From Chromera velia (taxonomy: Eukaryota > Sar > Chromeraceae): a DNA stretch of 64,000 nt. Each line of letters starts with the position of its first letter. The stretch's first letter is position 1. Positions 35,201 through 45,308 of the stretch are shown here, one piece after another. Location of the stretch: the NCBI GenBank assembly GCA_018398765.1, contig JAHBMJ010004650.1, positions 93,157 through 157,156 of the forward strand, given 5' to 3'. The notes below the pieces were generated by a model. That model saw nothing but the letters and a program-made list of their open reading frames with translations. It did no database searches and was not told the DNA's origin. A program made the position numbers and the translations under genes.

Positions 35201-36460
35201 TTTCTGCCTGCAAAACCGTTCATACGAGCGGGCAGTAAATTCACCTCCATTGTCAGAGCACACGACTTTCGGCTTTCTTTTCCCTAACTTCTCATACTTC
35301 CGCGTCCATGCAATGAGATGCGTGACCGCCTGGCAGTGCCACTTGTGTTTCAGTGGTAGCAAATCGATCTTTCTTGTCGCTCCATCAACAAAAACAGACA
35401 CCCAAATAAATCCCCCTGCCCCGCTGCACTTCGATTTGAATAAATCATGGAAGACAACGTCATTGAAAGACTGAGGGGCAGAGACACGATCAAAAGAAGA
35501 GCGAGGCACCTTCCACACACGAGCATTCACGAAGACATATGCAGGACATTCATCATACACATCATCACACTCATGCAAAGAGACATCCATTCCTTTCTCA
35601 ATCAAGGTAGAAAAGAGACGCTTCCCACTCGCATGAGAATATCGATGATACAAAAAACGCAAAAGACGCTTCCTTTCCTCTGCTTTCTCTGGAAAAGAAA
35701 CCTTCTGTCCTTCTTTCTCCTTCCTATCTGCATCATTATCTGCGTTTTCATTCTCTTTTCCGTTCTCGGGCTGTCTAAGCCTTTGGCCTCTCTCCTCTTT
35801 TTTCGCCCTTTTAGGCTTTTTTGTCTTTTTGTTTCCATTCTTCTTTTCAAAGAGGAAAGTTTCTGTCACCAGTGGCTCAGTAAAACGGACTCGGCGGGGT
35901 GCCTTCCGCTTTGCTTTTGCCAGGTGAGCAGACTCTCAGACACGAGACATTTCTTCCTGCCCTTCCTTTATGATGAGGACTGGCAACCCCCCAAAGGATT
36001 CAACAAGCACAGGAAACTTTTCTCTATTCTCGTCAGTCAGATATACAATACCACTGCCTTCTTTCAAACTCATTTTCTTGATGTAGGAAGACAAAAGAGA
36101 ATGAACGACATCAGGGGAGAAAGCGGTAACTTCACGTGCATTCCTCCATTCACCTTTTTCAACATCAAAGGCAGGGAGACAATACTCTTTCATCAGCTCT
36201 GTCTCAAGCATTGCATCTAACCGTGCAATGTCATACACTTTCTTTTCTTTGCATTCCCTCACTGCATATTCATCCATGTCAGAAAAAAAAAGAGACAAAG
36301 TGCACATTGAATCGACATGAGGGCTAACACGCAGAAGATTCCAGTTGTGAATGGCTGCCGCTCCTGCTTTCTCCCGTTGACTCCCTCCGGACTGCACCGA
36401 CACTGAAGGAACACTCGCCCCCCCAGCTCTGGTGGCGTCTCCATCCGAGCGGTCCGACAT
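32253..36460 (-). CDS. pol region of copia element 2
   Basis: Reading on the minus strand: a GAG-pre-integrase segment with HxxxxH and Cys residues, an integrase core with D ... SDNGGEF ... [11 protein letters not shown], an acidic linker, a reverse transcriptase (SDVSTAFLQ ... HVDDLFLF), and an RNase H domain (TTAELLAL ... SDSQLL) ending near a conserved ADxxTK motif. This identifies Ty1/copia. A protease active site was not located with confidence. Confidence 0.85.
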
Positions 36461-36462
36461 GG

Positions 36463-37518
36463 TTAGAAACCCTTCTTCTGCCCCTTGCCCCCCTTGCCCC
36501 CCTTCTTCCCATCCTTCTTCTTGTCAGGGCAGACGGAAGCGAAGTGATCCTTCTCTCCGCACTCCTTGCACGTGGCGCCAACAGCGGGGCACTTGTTGTC
36601 CTCGCCTCTGTACGGGAGAGTGTACCCGCAGTCCTTACACCTGGGGGCCTTCCCGCTGCTGGACTCGCTGCGGGACTCAGGCTGTCTGGACTGGCTTCTG
36701 CTGCGGGGCTGCTGGGGCTTGCGGTCCTGAGTAGAGTTGGTGACCTCCCTGTCGTCGCGAGGCTGTCTCCCTCTCCCCCTGCCTCTCACCTTCCTCCGTC
36801 TGATAGCACGGAGCTTCTGCATCAACCCAACATTGCGGGCGATCTTTTGCAGAAGGGTATAAGAGAGGTTATCGTAGTCGAACTTGGACTCCTCATCCTC
36901 GGGGGAGACGGGTTTGCCCTCCGCCTCTGCCGCCTTCTGCTCAATTGCAGAAATCACGATCTGGGTGAGGGCAGCGGCGGTGACGACTCCTTCGAACTCA
37001 TCGTCAGTTATGAGGTTCTCCAGGACCTCCTTCTTCTCAGGTTCGGGGGGAACGTAGCCAGCCTTCTCGCAGGAGAGGATCTGCCCATCCATCCGGTCAG
37101 AAGCATCGATCAGCTCCTCATGTCTCTTAAGGGCGCGAAACTTTTCCTTCTCCTCCTGCATCTCAATCACCTGCTCCTTTCTATACTCACTCTTTATTTT
37201 TTTAAAGAGTTCTGGTCCTTCGAAGCCCTTGTGTTCCAGCTTGTCCAAGTTGTGAGTCATTTTGTGGAACTTTCCCTTCGAGGCTCCTATGTGGAGAGCC
37301 GCAGACCAAGCCGCAATCCTCGTTTCCTTGCCTGGAATCGCCTTCTTTGACAGGTGGAGTTTGGCGTTCCGGCCAAAGGCAATGGCCCATGTCTTCATTT
37401 CAGCCCTGTTCTGGATAGCAGTCACCCACTCAATCTTGGGGATGACATACTTCGGTTCCTCTGGAGTATGGTCGAAGCGACCAAGACCAAATAACGCAGA
37501 AGTCGAAGGAGACGACAT
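36463..37518 (-). CDS. gag region of copia element 2
   Basis: A 351-codon frame with a helical Gag-like body. The C-terminal part is rich in Arg, Gln and Ser, with a CCHC zinc knuckle (C-x2-C-x4-H-x4-C) and a Lys/Gly tail. It is preceded by the primer-site region next to the right LTR. Confidence 0.82.
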   Translation of the reverse strand: MSSPSTSALFGLGRFDHTPEEPKYVIPKIEWVTAIQNRAEMKTWAIAFGRNAKLHLSKKAIPGKETRIAAWSAALHIGASKGKFHKMTHNLDKLEHKGFEGPELFKKIKSEYRKEQVIEMQEEKEKFRALKRHEELIDASDRMDGQILSCEKAGYVPPEPEKKEVLENLITDDEFEGVVTAAALTQIVISAIEQKAAEAEGKPVSPEDEESKFDYDNLSYTLLQKIARNVGLMQKLRAIRRRKVRGRGRGRQPRDDREVTNSTQDRKPQQPRSRSQSRQPESRSESSSGKAPRCKDCGYTLPYRGEDNKCPAVGATCKECGEKDHFASVCPDKKKDGKKGGKGGKGQKKGF

Positions 37519-37582
37519 TTCTGGAATCGACGGAAGAGAAAAGGAAATCCAATGGACCGTGCACGCCTGGGGGCACCAAATT

Positions 37583-37841
37583 TAGAATATAGGAGGCTTA
37601 GGCTACGATCAGGGAAGGGACATCTACTTCATAGGAAACTCTATCAGTCAAGGAAGTCGGAATGATTGGCTGATTCCGACTTCTGTGTAAAGGTCAGTCA
37701 ATCTTAAACGATCAATCGGATGCAATTGATTCGACTCTGCAACATGGATCCGCGTGAGCCGTGCGTCCCGGGCCCGGCCAGGGCATGTTGGTCCTGGCGC
37801 GCGCCGTCTCCCGATCGCATGCACGCCTGCTCAACTTCACA
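37583..37841 (-). repeat. 5' LTR of copia element 2
   Basis: 259 bp, matching the left copy at about 96% by eye. Confidence 0.85.
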
Positions 37842-39388
37842 ACAATTCGTTACATTTGGTTTTAATAACGTTTAATAACGTTTGGTAGTAAATTTACTAA
37901 ATTAAAGTTTCAAATTCACTTCCATTTATATAACTTGTGTTTCTCATTTTTATCATTTAAAATTCTTTTGAACCACCAAGTTCTGATGCATACATGCAAA
38001 AGTTTAAATTAATTCTAACAAAGGTGACGCCAGTGTGATCATGCCACAACTTGATAGTACAAGAGGATCGAATAGAATCAAACGAGGTGTGCTGCATGAC
38101 GGAAAGGGAAAACCAAAGCAATACCAAGAAATGGAGCGACGGAATTAGCATGTAGAAGAGCGACGCGCTCCCAAAAAATGATCATGCACTCACGTAACGC
38201 GTCTGCATGGTTCGATCGGGCTTACTTTTTGACTTCAGTCAATCGAGAAGTACACACTCACTCGTTTCTGCCTCCGTACCCGTTTGTTGTTGAATTGTTG
38301 GCTTCTGTCCCCCTACCCTCCTTGATCGAGGGAAGAGGCAGAAAGCAGCCAGACAAGCAAAGAAGAAAGGCAAGACAAAAAGAATAATAAAGGAAAGGCA
38401 GAAAGAAAGAAAATCAGAAAGAGTCCGCCTTCCTCAGTGAAGTCGAGATGGCATGGGGGGAAAGAGACGCTCTGCAAAACCAACAAGTCATCCAGACGGT
38501 CCCTCCACGGCAGGAACCTGCCGATCGATTTGCTTGTTTAGTAACACAGTAGGCAGAACCATTTAAAAGCTCTACATAAAAGACCACCACCAGCCTCTGC
38601 CTCTTCACATGCTTTTCCTTCAGCCAAGTGAGGTCCATTCCCGTCTTCTCTCCATACTCTTCACGCAGACATACAGATGGTCTCCCCATGCACCTGCCGG
38701 TAGAACTTTTCTGCCTCTTTCTGAAAGAGGCATTCAGACAGAAAGGACAGGACAAAATTCATTGAAGCCGGGGATTCCTCCTGTGCATCACCTGCCCTTG
38801 TCAACCACTTGGGCTTCAAATGCTTGATCCGTCTCTCGTCAATCACAAACAAGGAAAGGAGGAGAAAAGAAAGAAGAAAAAAGGACATAGAGAAAGGAAG
38901 AAAAAGAGAAGCAAACAAGGAAAGAAGGAAGAGGGTAGAGGTTCTTTTCGTACAAAGTCCTTTCCTCGATTAAGTCACTGATCGATTTCTCAACCGCCTC
39001 CCAGAACATGTGCTGACATGCTCACACACAGTGCTGGCTGAACCGTTACGCGTACATGTCCTTCCACGTCTCCTTCCTTTCATCCACGACCATAAACGAA
39101 GAAGTAAAAGTCTCACGGACATAAGTCAGGCAACAGGGCACTTGCACTGGGTCTTTCTGTCTGTCTGTAGCGAGTACAGAGGAACAGAAAGGAACACGAA
39201 ACAGCAAACAACGGAGTCGACGAAACGAAACGAAAAGGAGAGTGAAGGAACGGAAAATTCTGCCATTCAATCATGCAGAAAGAGAGAGAGGGAGGAAAGG
39301 TACAAGAAAAGTAAGTAATGAATTCAACACATTTCCTTTCGACCGTTGAATGCGTTTTCCCTCCTCTCTCTACCCGCCCCTCTTTCTG
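37842..39388. other. Region without a supported gene, 3' side of the HAD gene
   Basis: The first 300 bp are A+T-rich; the rest is of normal composition with an AGAAAG-rich stretch near 38860-38940. A minus-strand frame at 38414-38755 shows a short helical segment but no consistent exon chain. Part of this region probably holds the 3' UTR of the HAD gene. Confidence 0.4.
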
Positions 39389-42300
39389 TCATCTCTGAGC
39401 AAGAGGAGAGACTTCGGAGTCATCCCACCTCAGTGTCTCTGCGACCTGCATCAGGCCTGCATCGCTCAGAGTGGAGGAGCGAGACACAGGCACAACACCC
39501 GTTCCAGCAGCACCACCCGCCCCCGCAGAGGGCGAGTGCCCCCCCACACCAGCAAAGTATCTGGGCACTGCGGTGGGCTGCACTGGGAAGGAGTTCAACT
39601 GGATCCCCCCTGGAGACGGCATCTGTGTGGTCGGAATGGCTCTCGAAACCCCCAGACCACCCCCACTAATGCCAACAGAGGCGACGGTGGAAGACCCAGA
39701 AGAGACCTGTTGCTGTTGTTGAGACGCCGCCGGGAAGGAATGCAGAGGCATCACTGCGCCTCCAGCTGCGGATCGTTGTGGGTGATAAGAGGGTGAAGAG
39801 TGGGGGGCATGGGAACCTGCGGGGTGGTGTTGACTTGACCGTTGTTCTCTGTTGTGTTCGGCCTCTCTGATTCTTTCTGCCCTTGTTGGATTCTTTTCCC
39901 TCTCCCGGGGGTCAACCTTAGGAGACCCAGAGGAGGCAGCAACAGAGGTGGGAGACGTGACTTTGGAAGGACGTGCGGGAGACGGAGACGGCTCTTGTTG
40001 AGACTCCCGTCTTGGTTTGGGACCTCCACGGCTGGGAGACGGCGATGTGGGTCTACGGTGGTGGTGTCCTACTGAAGAAGACCTCCTATTTGCCTCTGGC
40101 GACAATGCACTATCCCTCTCCCTGTCTCTCCCAGACGCACCGACAGGAGCAGGCACACGCTGAACAGACGGACGGCCGGGTTTACGTGGCCCTGCTGCCG
40201 TCTCGTGAGTCGACCACCCTCGTTCTCGTGCAGGCGGTTTGGTCTGCTGAGTCAAAGGGGACGTCCCGGAAAGACGTTTTGTATTCTGCCCCTGAGCGGA
40301 CGGACTCGTTCCGTCAACTGCCCTGTCGGCGTGCACTGCCTCGAGTGTGCTCAGGGTCTTCTCTACCTCCTCCGCTGCCTTGCTGTTGCTTCCATTATCA
40401 GGAGAAGGGGGAGGGGGGTGAGAGAGAGACCTGGAGGGGGGTGGAGGCTGATGGGTAGAGACCAGAGGGAACCAAGCAGGGAAGGCCTCTCTGTCAACTG
40501 CCAGGGTTCCCGTCTTGGCACAGAACCGAAGGGTCAGGTCAAGCGACTCGGGTTGTTGCACAGTCAAGTGCATCACGTTGTGGATCAAACGGAGTTGCTG
40601 CACACAGTTAATATATACAGGTCGGGGACGAATGGATATAACGGAAATGATCAATACGGTTGTGCATATTGTAGAGAGGCGTTCAGCGTCTTCAGTCAGA
40701 GCTTCGTGCGGAAAAATAATTCACTCTCTCAAAGATCGATGGCGTAGAATTATTAGATAAGATCTTTGGAAGCGAGCCAGCGATTTTCGAGAGAAGGCAG
40801 AAAGGAATGGTGAGTTCGGGAGAGATCACGCAGAGGCGCGGGAAGAAAGCGAGGCTAAAAAGTCACGGACGCAACGCCAGACATCGAAGGATGATCCATC
40901 TGTCAGTCGAAAAAAACATGAATGAGCCTTTTGTCTCTGTCCATCCGTTCGGAAACGAAAATGAAAAGAACAACAGCAGAAGAGAGACTCACTCACCCGA
41001 GTGAGAGTGTCCAGTCTGCAGTCATCCTCCACGAACTTGACTGTCTTCTTCACATGGGGCAACTGGAGGGCCTTCATACGGCTGCACACAGTCATGTCAT
41101 TTGGTTTCGTCTTCTGGTTGCATGGGATCAGGAACAGATGCAAAGGATGCGCATAAGATCAAATATCTCCAGTCCGCACAGACTTTTTTCACCTGCAACG
41201 TGGTAAAACTTTCCGAAAATGGACATGTAAACAAAATCGGTAGCTTCATCAAGTTTTGCATCGACAGAGTCTCCGCAAGGGCAATCCAGCCATGCAGCCT
41301 GATTTCCTTCCTGGACGGACTTTTGCTGTTTGCCTAATGTGCCATTCTGTTTCTCTTAACGTATAAAGGACAAAAATGGACACACTCACGTTACTGTCTG
41401 ACTCTCGCTTTGCCTGCCTGCCTAAGGACAAAAATGGACACACTCACGTTACTGTCTGACTCTCGCTCTGCCTGCCTGCCTTTGTGACTGACTGACTCGG
41501 AAGCGTGGCCTGCCGCCAATTTCTCCGCAATCCCATCGCCAATAGAAATCAAATTTCTCGGCTCATCGGCAGGCAGATGCGCGAGGTGCTTTTCGAGGAG
41601 CTCGTTGAAAGCCATTCGCTGCATGAACAGAGGAGAGGCGAAGAAGAGGAGCAGACGGAAAGGAAAACTTAACCAGGGTTCGATGCGGAGGTGTGTGTGA
41701 ATCCAAGACAGAGAGAGAAGCCAAGAAAGAGAAGGGCGGAAGGACATGAGGAGATTGGGAGGGAAGGTGGGGAGGGAGGAAGGAGCAAAAGGAGTAAAGG
41801 ACGGGAAAGATGAGGAGAGAGATACAGGAACGGAAGGGGGGGAGGAGAGAGAGAGTGCTCGGAAGCCCCTCAAGACAAACTACAACTAGGTCGACACCTT
41901 CTCTTCCTGCCTAGCAAGCTGCCTGGTTGACCGACCTTCCACTGTGACTTTTCTGCCGTGGGTCCCCCCAGTCCGAGGTAGTACCTGTCGAAGCACGCAA
42001 CGATCCCGTGTTGGCTTAGCCCGGAGGTGTTCAGGTATCTGCTCAATTCTGGCATCAGGTCCTGCGCACTCTCCTTCACCCACACAGTCGAGGCGTGAGT
42101 GACAATGCGGACCTTGCCCAGCTCTGCAGCCAGCTGCAGCATGGAGAGACTCTGCTTCTCCAGAATTCTCAGCCGACTACGGGCGTCTTTGGAGAGTGTG
42201 CGGGCAATCTTTGCTGTGTCTTTTGAGTTGGTGAAGTTGCCTATCAACCAGGAAGTCGGAAAAAGGGTATCATCCCAGTCGAAAATAATCAAAGTGTGAG

Positions 42301-43421
42301 AGGGCGGGTATCGAACTTTAATGCCTGTGCCTGCAAGGGAAGCGGACACATCTGTCCGACCCCCCACTCCGGTTGCGGAGGAGGCAACAGTAGAGTTGCT
42401 GCCTCTTCTGCCCTGAGTTTGATATGACCCCCCGGGTAGTCCTCGGGACTGATGGGGGTGCTGGGAGGAAAAGCTGCTTCCCAGAATCGACACATTCTTG
42501 TCACTCTCCAACGACGACGCACTCCCAAATGCCGTATACCCCGTTCCCCCCCTCAACTGGTGCCCCCCCTCTAGGTCTGAGGCGGTCGAGGCACTCATCA
42601 CTGAGCCAGACCGAGACACCTGGGCCTTCAGCCCCATGGACCCCCCCGGACCCTTTGTAGGCACGGCGGGGGACACTGGGGTGCTCTTGGGTCCTATCAA
42701 GTTGCGGCTGCACAGAAGAACAGCAAGACACGCGCGTGAATTCGAGTACATTCGAAGCAACAATGCAGAGAGGAAACAAGCCAGACAGCCTCTGACGGTC
42801 AACCCTTGATGCCCTCTTCCCCTCTCATACCGACTCTCACTCACTCACTCACTCACTCACTCACTCACTCACTCACTCACTCACTCACTCACTCACTCAC
42901 CTTCCGGGATGAGATCCGTGTGACTGGGTGGAGGAAGTCGAAGATCGCTTCACATTCACACAACTAGTGCGAACCGGAGTCTCCCCCCCCCTCAGGTCTC
43001 GTCCTGCCGTTCCGCTTCTTCGTGCAGGCAGCGGGTCCACTGCCTCGTCTGCAGAAGACTTGAACAACCCGAACCAATGACGGTTCTTGCGTGCTGCTGC
43101 CTTACTGGCCGCAGCTTCCTCCTTCATCCTGTCATGAGTACCTTGAGGTCCGAAACTTCGGGGCCCACTGTAAGGAGAGATATCGGAGGGAGAGGCAGCG
43201 GAGGTCGCACCGTGAGGCTCTCGGCGTCCATTACTGCAGACACAAGAGATGGAAGTCAAAAGGGGGCACGAAGGAATGGCGAGGCACAAGCACAACAACC
43301 AAATCGATGAGGGAGAGTAAAGATGAAGATAGGTGTTGGACAGTTCAAAGCACTGAGACAGCTGACGCATGACTGACTTTCGCCGAAAAGAGAAGAGTGA
43401 CTGGAACATCGGAACGCTCAT
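39389..43421 (-). CDS. HAD-superfamily phosphatase-like protein with long Ser/Pro-rich tail, 854 aa
   Basis: Six minus-strand exons are inferred: 43421-43378, 43233-42901, 42707-41936, 41618-41497, 41081-40997 and 40597-39389. They total 2565 nt with matching phases (2, 2, 0, 2, 0). HAD motif I is FDWDDTLFPTSWL, with nucleophile D269 and D271. Motif II is IVTHAS at 327-332. The motif III/IV region is NLISIGDGIAE, with D411. The next exon supplies VKKTVKFVED, and the last starts QLRLIH. That order matches an unnamed HAD family of protists I recognise only by motif. Known HAD enzymes use the two Asp residues and Mg2+ for phosphoryl transfer. Residues 1-255 and about 480-854 are disordered and rich in Ser, Pro and Gly. 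All catalytic residues I expect are present, so activity is plausible. The substrate is unknown. It diverges from the gene at 44207. Confidence 0.8.
41368..41483. repeat. 58-bp tandem duplication in an intron of the HAD gene
   Basis: The unit starting GGACAAAAATGGACACACTC occurs twice in direct succession (starts 41368 and 41426), with only one or two differences. It lies in the intron between the exons 41618-41497 and 41081-40997, near the donor. Confidence 0.85.
42837..42900. repeat. (CTCA)n microsatellite directly after a splice donor
   Basis: Read on the minus strand this is a GTGAGTGAGTGAG run starting at the donor of the exon ending at 42901. The first repeat unit is itself the splice donor. 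Confidence 0.9.
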
Positions 43422-44206
43422 GTTGAGACTCTACAAGTATAAACAGATTGAGCGCTTCGCGAGACCACTCCAGGGCGAGGAACCTCTGTTGCAACACACA
43501 AGGAAGAGGTATGATAGGTTCCGACTAGAGTCACACAGATCCGAACAAAACACCTTTCTGATGAGTCACTGGCTGGGGCAGGAACGACACAAAGAGATTT
43601 TATGCCGACGTCCTTCCCGATCAAGTGTAAAGGGGACAAAAGAACTAGAGGAAGGGGGAGAACAAGGAAGTCATCCTCTCGATCACAAGCAACATTGAAC
43701 ACCAAGTGTTATCAATTGAAGGCTTTTGCCAGGGAGGGATCCGGGGGCGCCGGGGGGGGGCCCGGCCGCGGCCGGATGGCGCCGCCAGCCGGGTGCATGG
43801 GCAAAAGCCCGCGGCCTATATATAGCTTATAATTCCAACTGCGTGGCGAACCGAATGACTGATCATGCAAAGGATCCGCGGCCATGGAGGCTTGTGCATG
43901 CATGGTCAGCAGCCCCAGCCGGATAAGCTCCCTGTATCGGTACTTTCACGCATACACCTCAAAGATACAGAGCAACATTAATTCAGGTGTGCACTTTTGC
44001 CATGTATACATATACGTATATACGCTGTCTTGCTTGACGTACCCCTTAATTGTGGCCGTGCATCCCTTTCATGAAGCCCCCTCTGCATCCACACGCTAAA
44101 ACTGCAAAGAAACTCTCAAGTGCCAGACTTGTTTCCTTGATCAACACCTCTTCATTACACACATGTATAAAGCTGCAAACGAGAAGAACGAACGACACAA
44201 GACACC
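43422..44206. promoter_or_regulatory. Divergent intergenic region with C+G-rich block and TGCATGCA
   Basis: Between head-to-head starts. A very G+C-rich block lies at 43738-43800, with palindromes such as CCGCGGCCGG. TGCATGCA lies at 43895-43902, and an alternating ATACGTATATACG stretch near 44008. The layout resembles the region at 15537-15648. Confidence 0.5.
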
Positions 44207-45104
44207 ATGTCACGAAGCAGCAGTCACAAACCCCGTCACCTGAACATTGCATTCGATCTCCAGGATGTTTCAAAGTTCGAAAACCGCCGAGCATCCCTCA
44301 AGGAGAACGCGCAGGTCAGCAACCCCTCATGCATGCATGCATGCACACGAGCATGTTTCGAGAAAAGCAATTTATAGAAGACATGCCTCCATTGTCTGTG
44401 TTCCGCATATTCTTGCATCTCTCAATGACTTCACAGGAAGATCGGCAGGGTCGCGATGACAGTAGACGACACCGGCGGTCGAGCGTCGCTCAGAAGAGAA
44501 CAGAGAAACAACCGAGAAGAGAGCTGAGCAGAACCTCAACCAGCCTGTACACGATCCTCTCTCCTGGGGCGTCGCCCGGACGGGAAGGAAAGGGGGACAA
44601 CCGCAAAGAGAAGAAGCTGGAGAGGCGGAGTCAGGCATCTTCACTCAGAACCCTCTCATCTGCAGTGGAGCATGAGTCCATAGTAGAACGTCACCAAAGC
44701 GTAAAGGTCGGTTGATCGCGCACAGCTGTGTCCAATATCATGTGGTCACACATGTACAATCCAAGTCGGTGTGAGTTTTCCTTGTATACGTGCGACATGT
44801 ATTATCTCCTTGACTGCATGCAGGGTAGGGAATCCGAAGTTTCCGCTGACAAGCTTCCGTCGGCTTTTCGAGAAAGCATCGGTGAGAGGAGGGAGAGGCG
44901 TAGGGCATCTCGGAAGACAAAGGAGCTGGAGTCCTTCGCCTCTTCTCTGCTCAGCACATCTTCCTCCTCCTCTTCCTATCCTTCCCTCCACCTTCCACCA
45001 CCAGTGAAACGGTCACAGCAGCAGGACTCCAAGAGAACGTCCAAGGAAGGGGAGGTCCTCGCGAACACAGTGACAACCAATGAAGTCAGTCAGTCAGTCA
45101 GTCA

Positions 45105-45140
<36 letters not shown>

Positions 45141-45187
45141 GTCTGTCTGTCTGTCTGTCTTTCCGCTCTTTCTGTCTGTCTGTCTGT

Positions 45188-45240
<53 letters not shown>

Positions 45241-45272
45241 TGCCTGCCTGTCTGCCTGTCTGTCTGTCTGCC

Positions 45273-45308
<36 letters not shown>

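Larger units (their letters stand above)
31926..37841 (-). mobile_element. Ty1/copia LTR retrotransposon 2
   Basis: A 5.9-kb minus-strand element bounded by 259-bp LTRs (31926-32184 and 37583-37841), about 96% identical by eye. On the minus strand the order is LTR, a primer-site-like TTGGTGCCCCCAGGC, gag, protease/integrase, reverse transcriptase, RNase H, purine tract (ATGGGGGGTGAT) and LTR. No perfect target duplication was found; a 4-of-5 match is possible. It is somewhat older than copia element 1 by LTR identity and carries about four apparent breaks. Its gag and pol differ clearly from element 1, so it represents a separate lineage. Confidence 0.88.
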
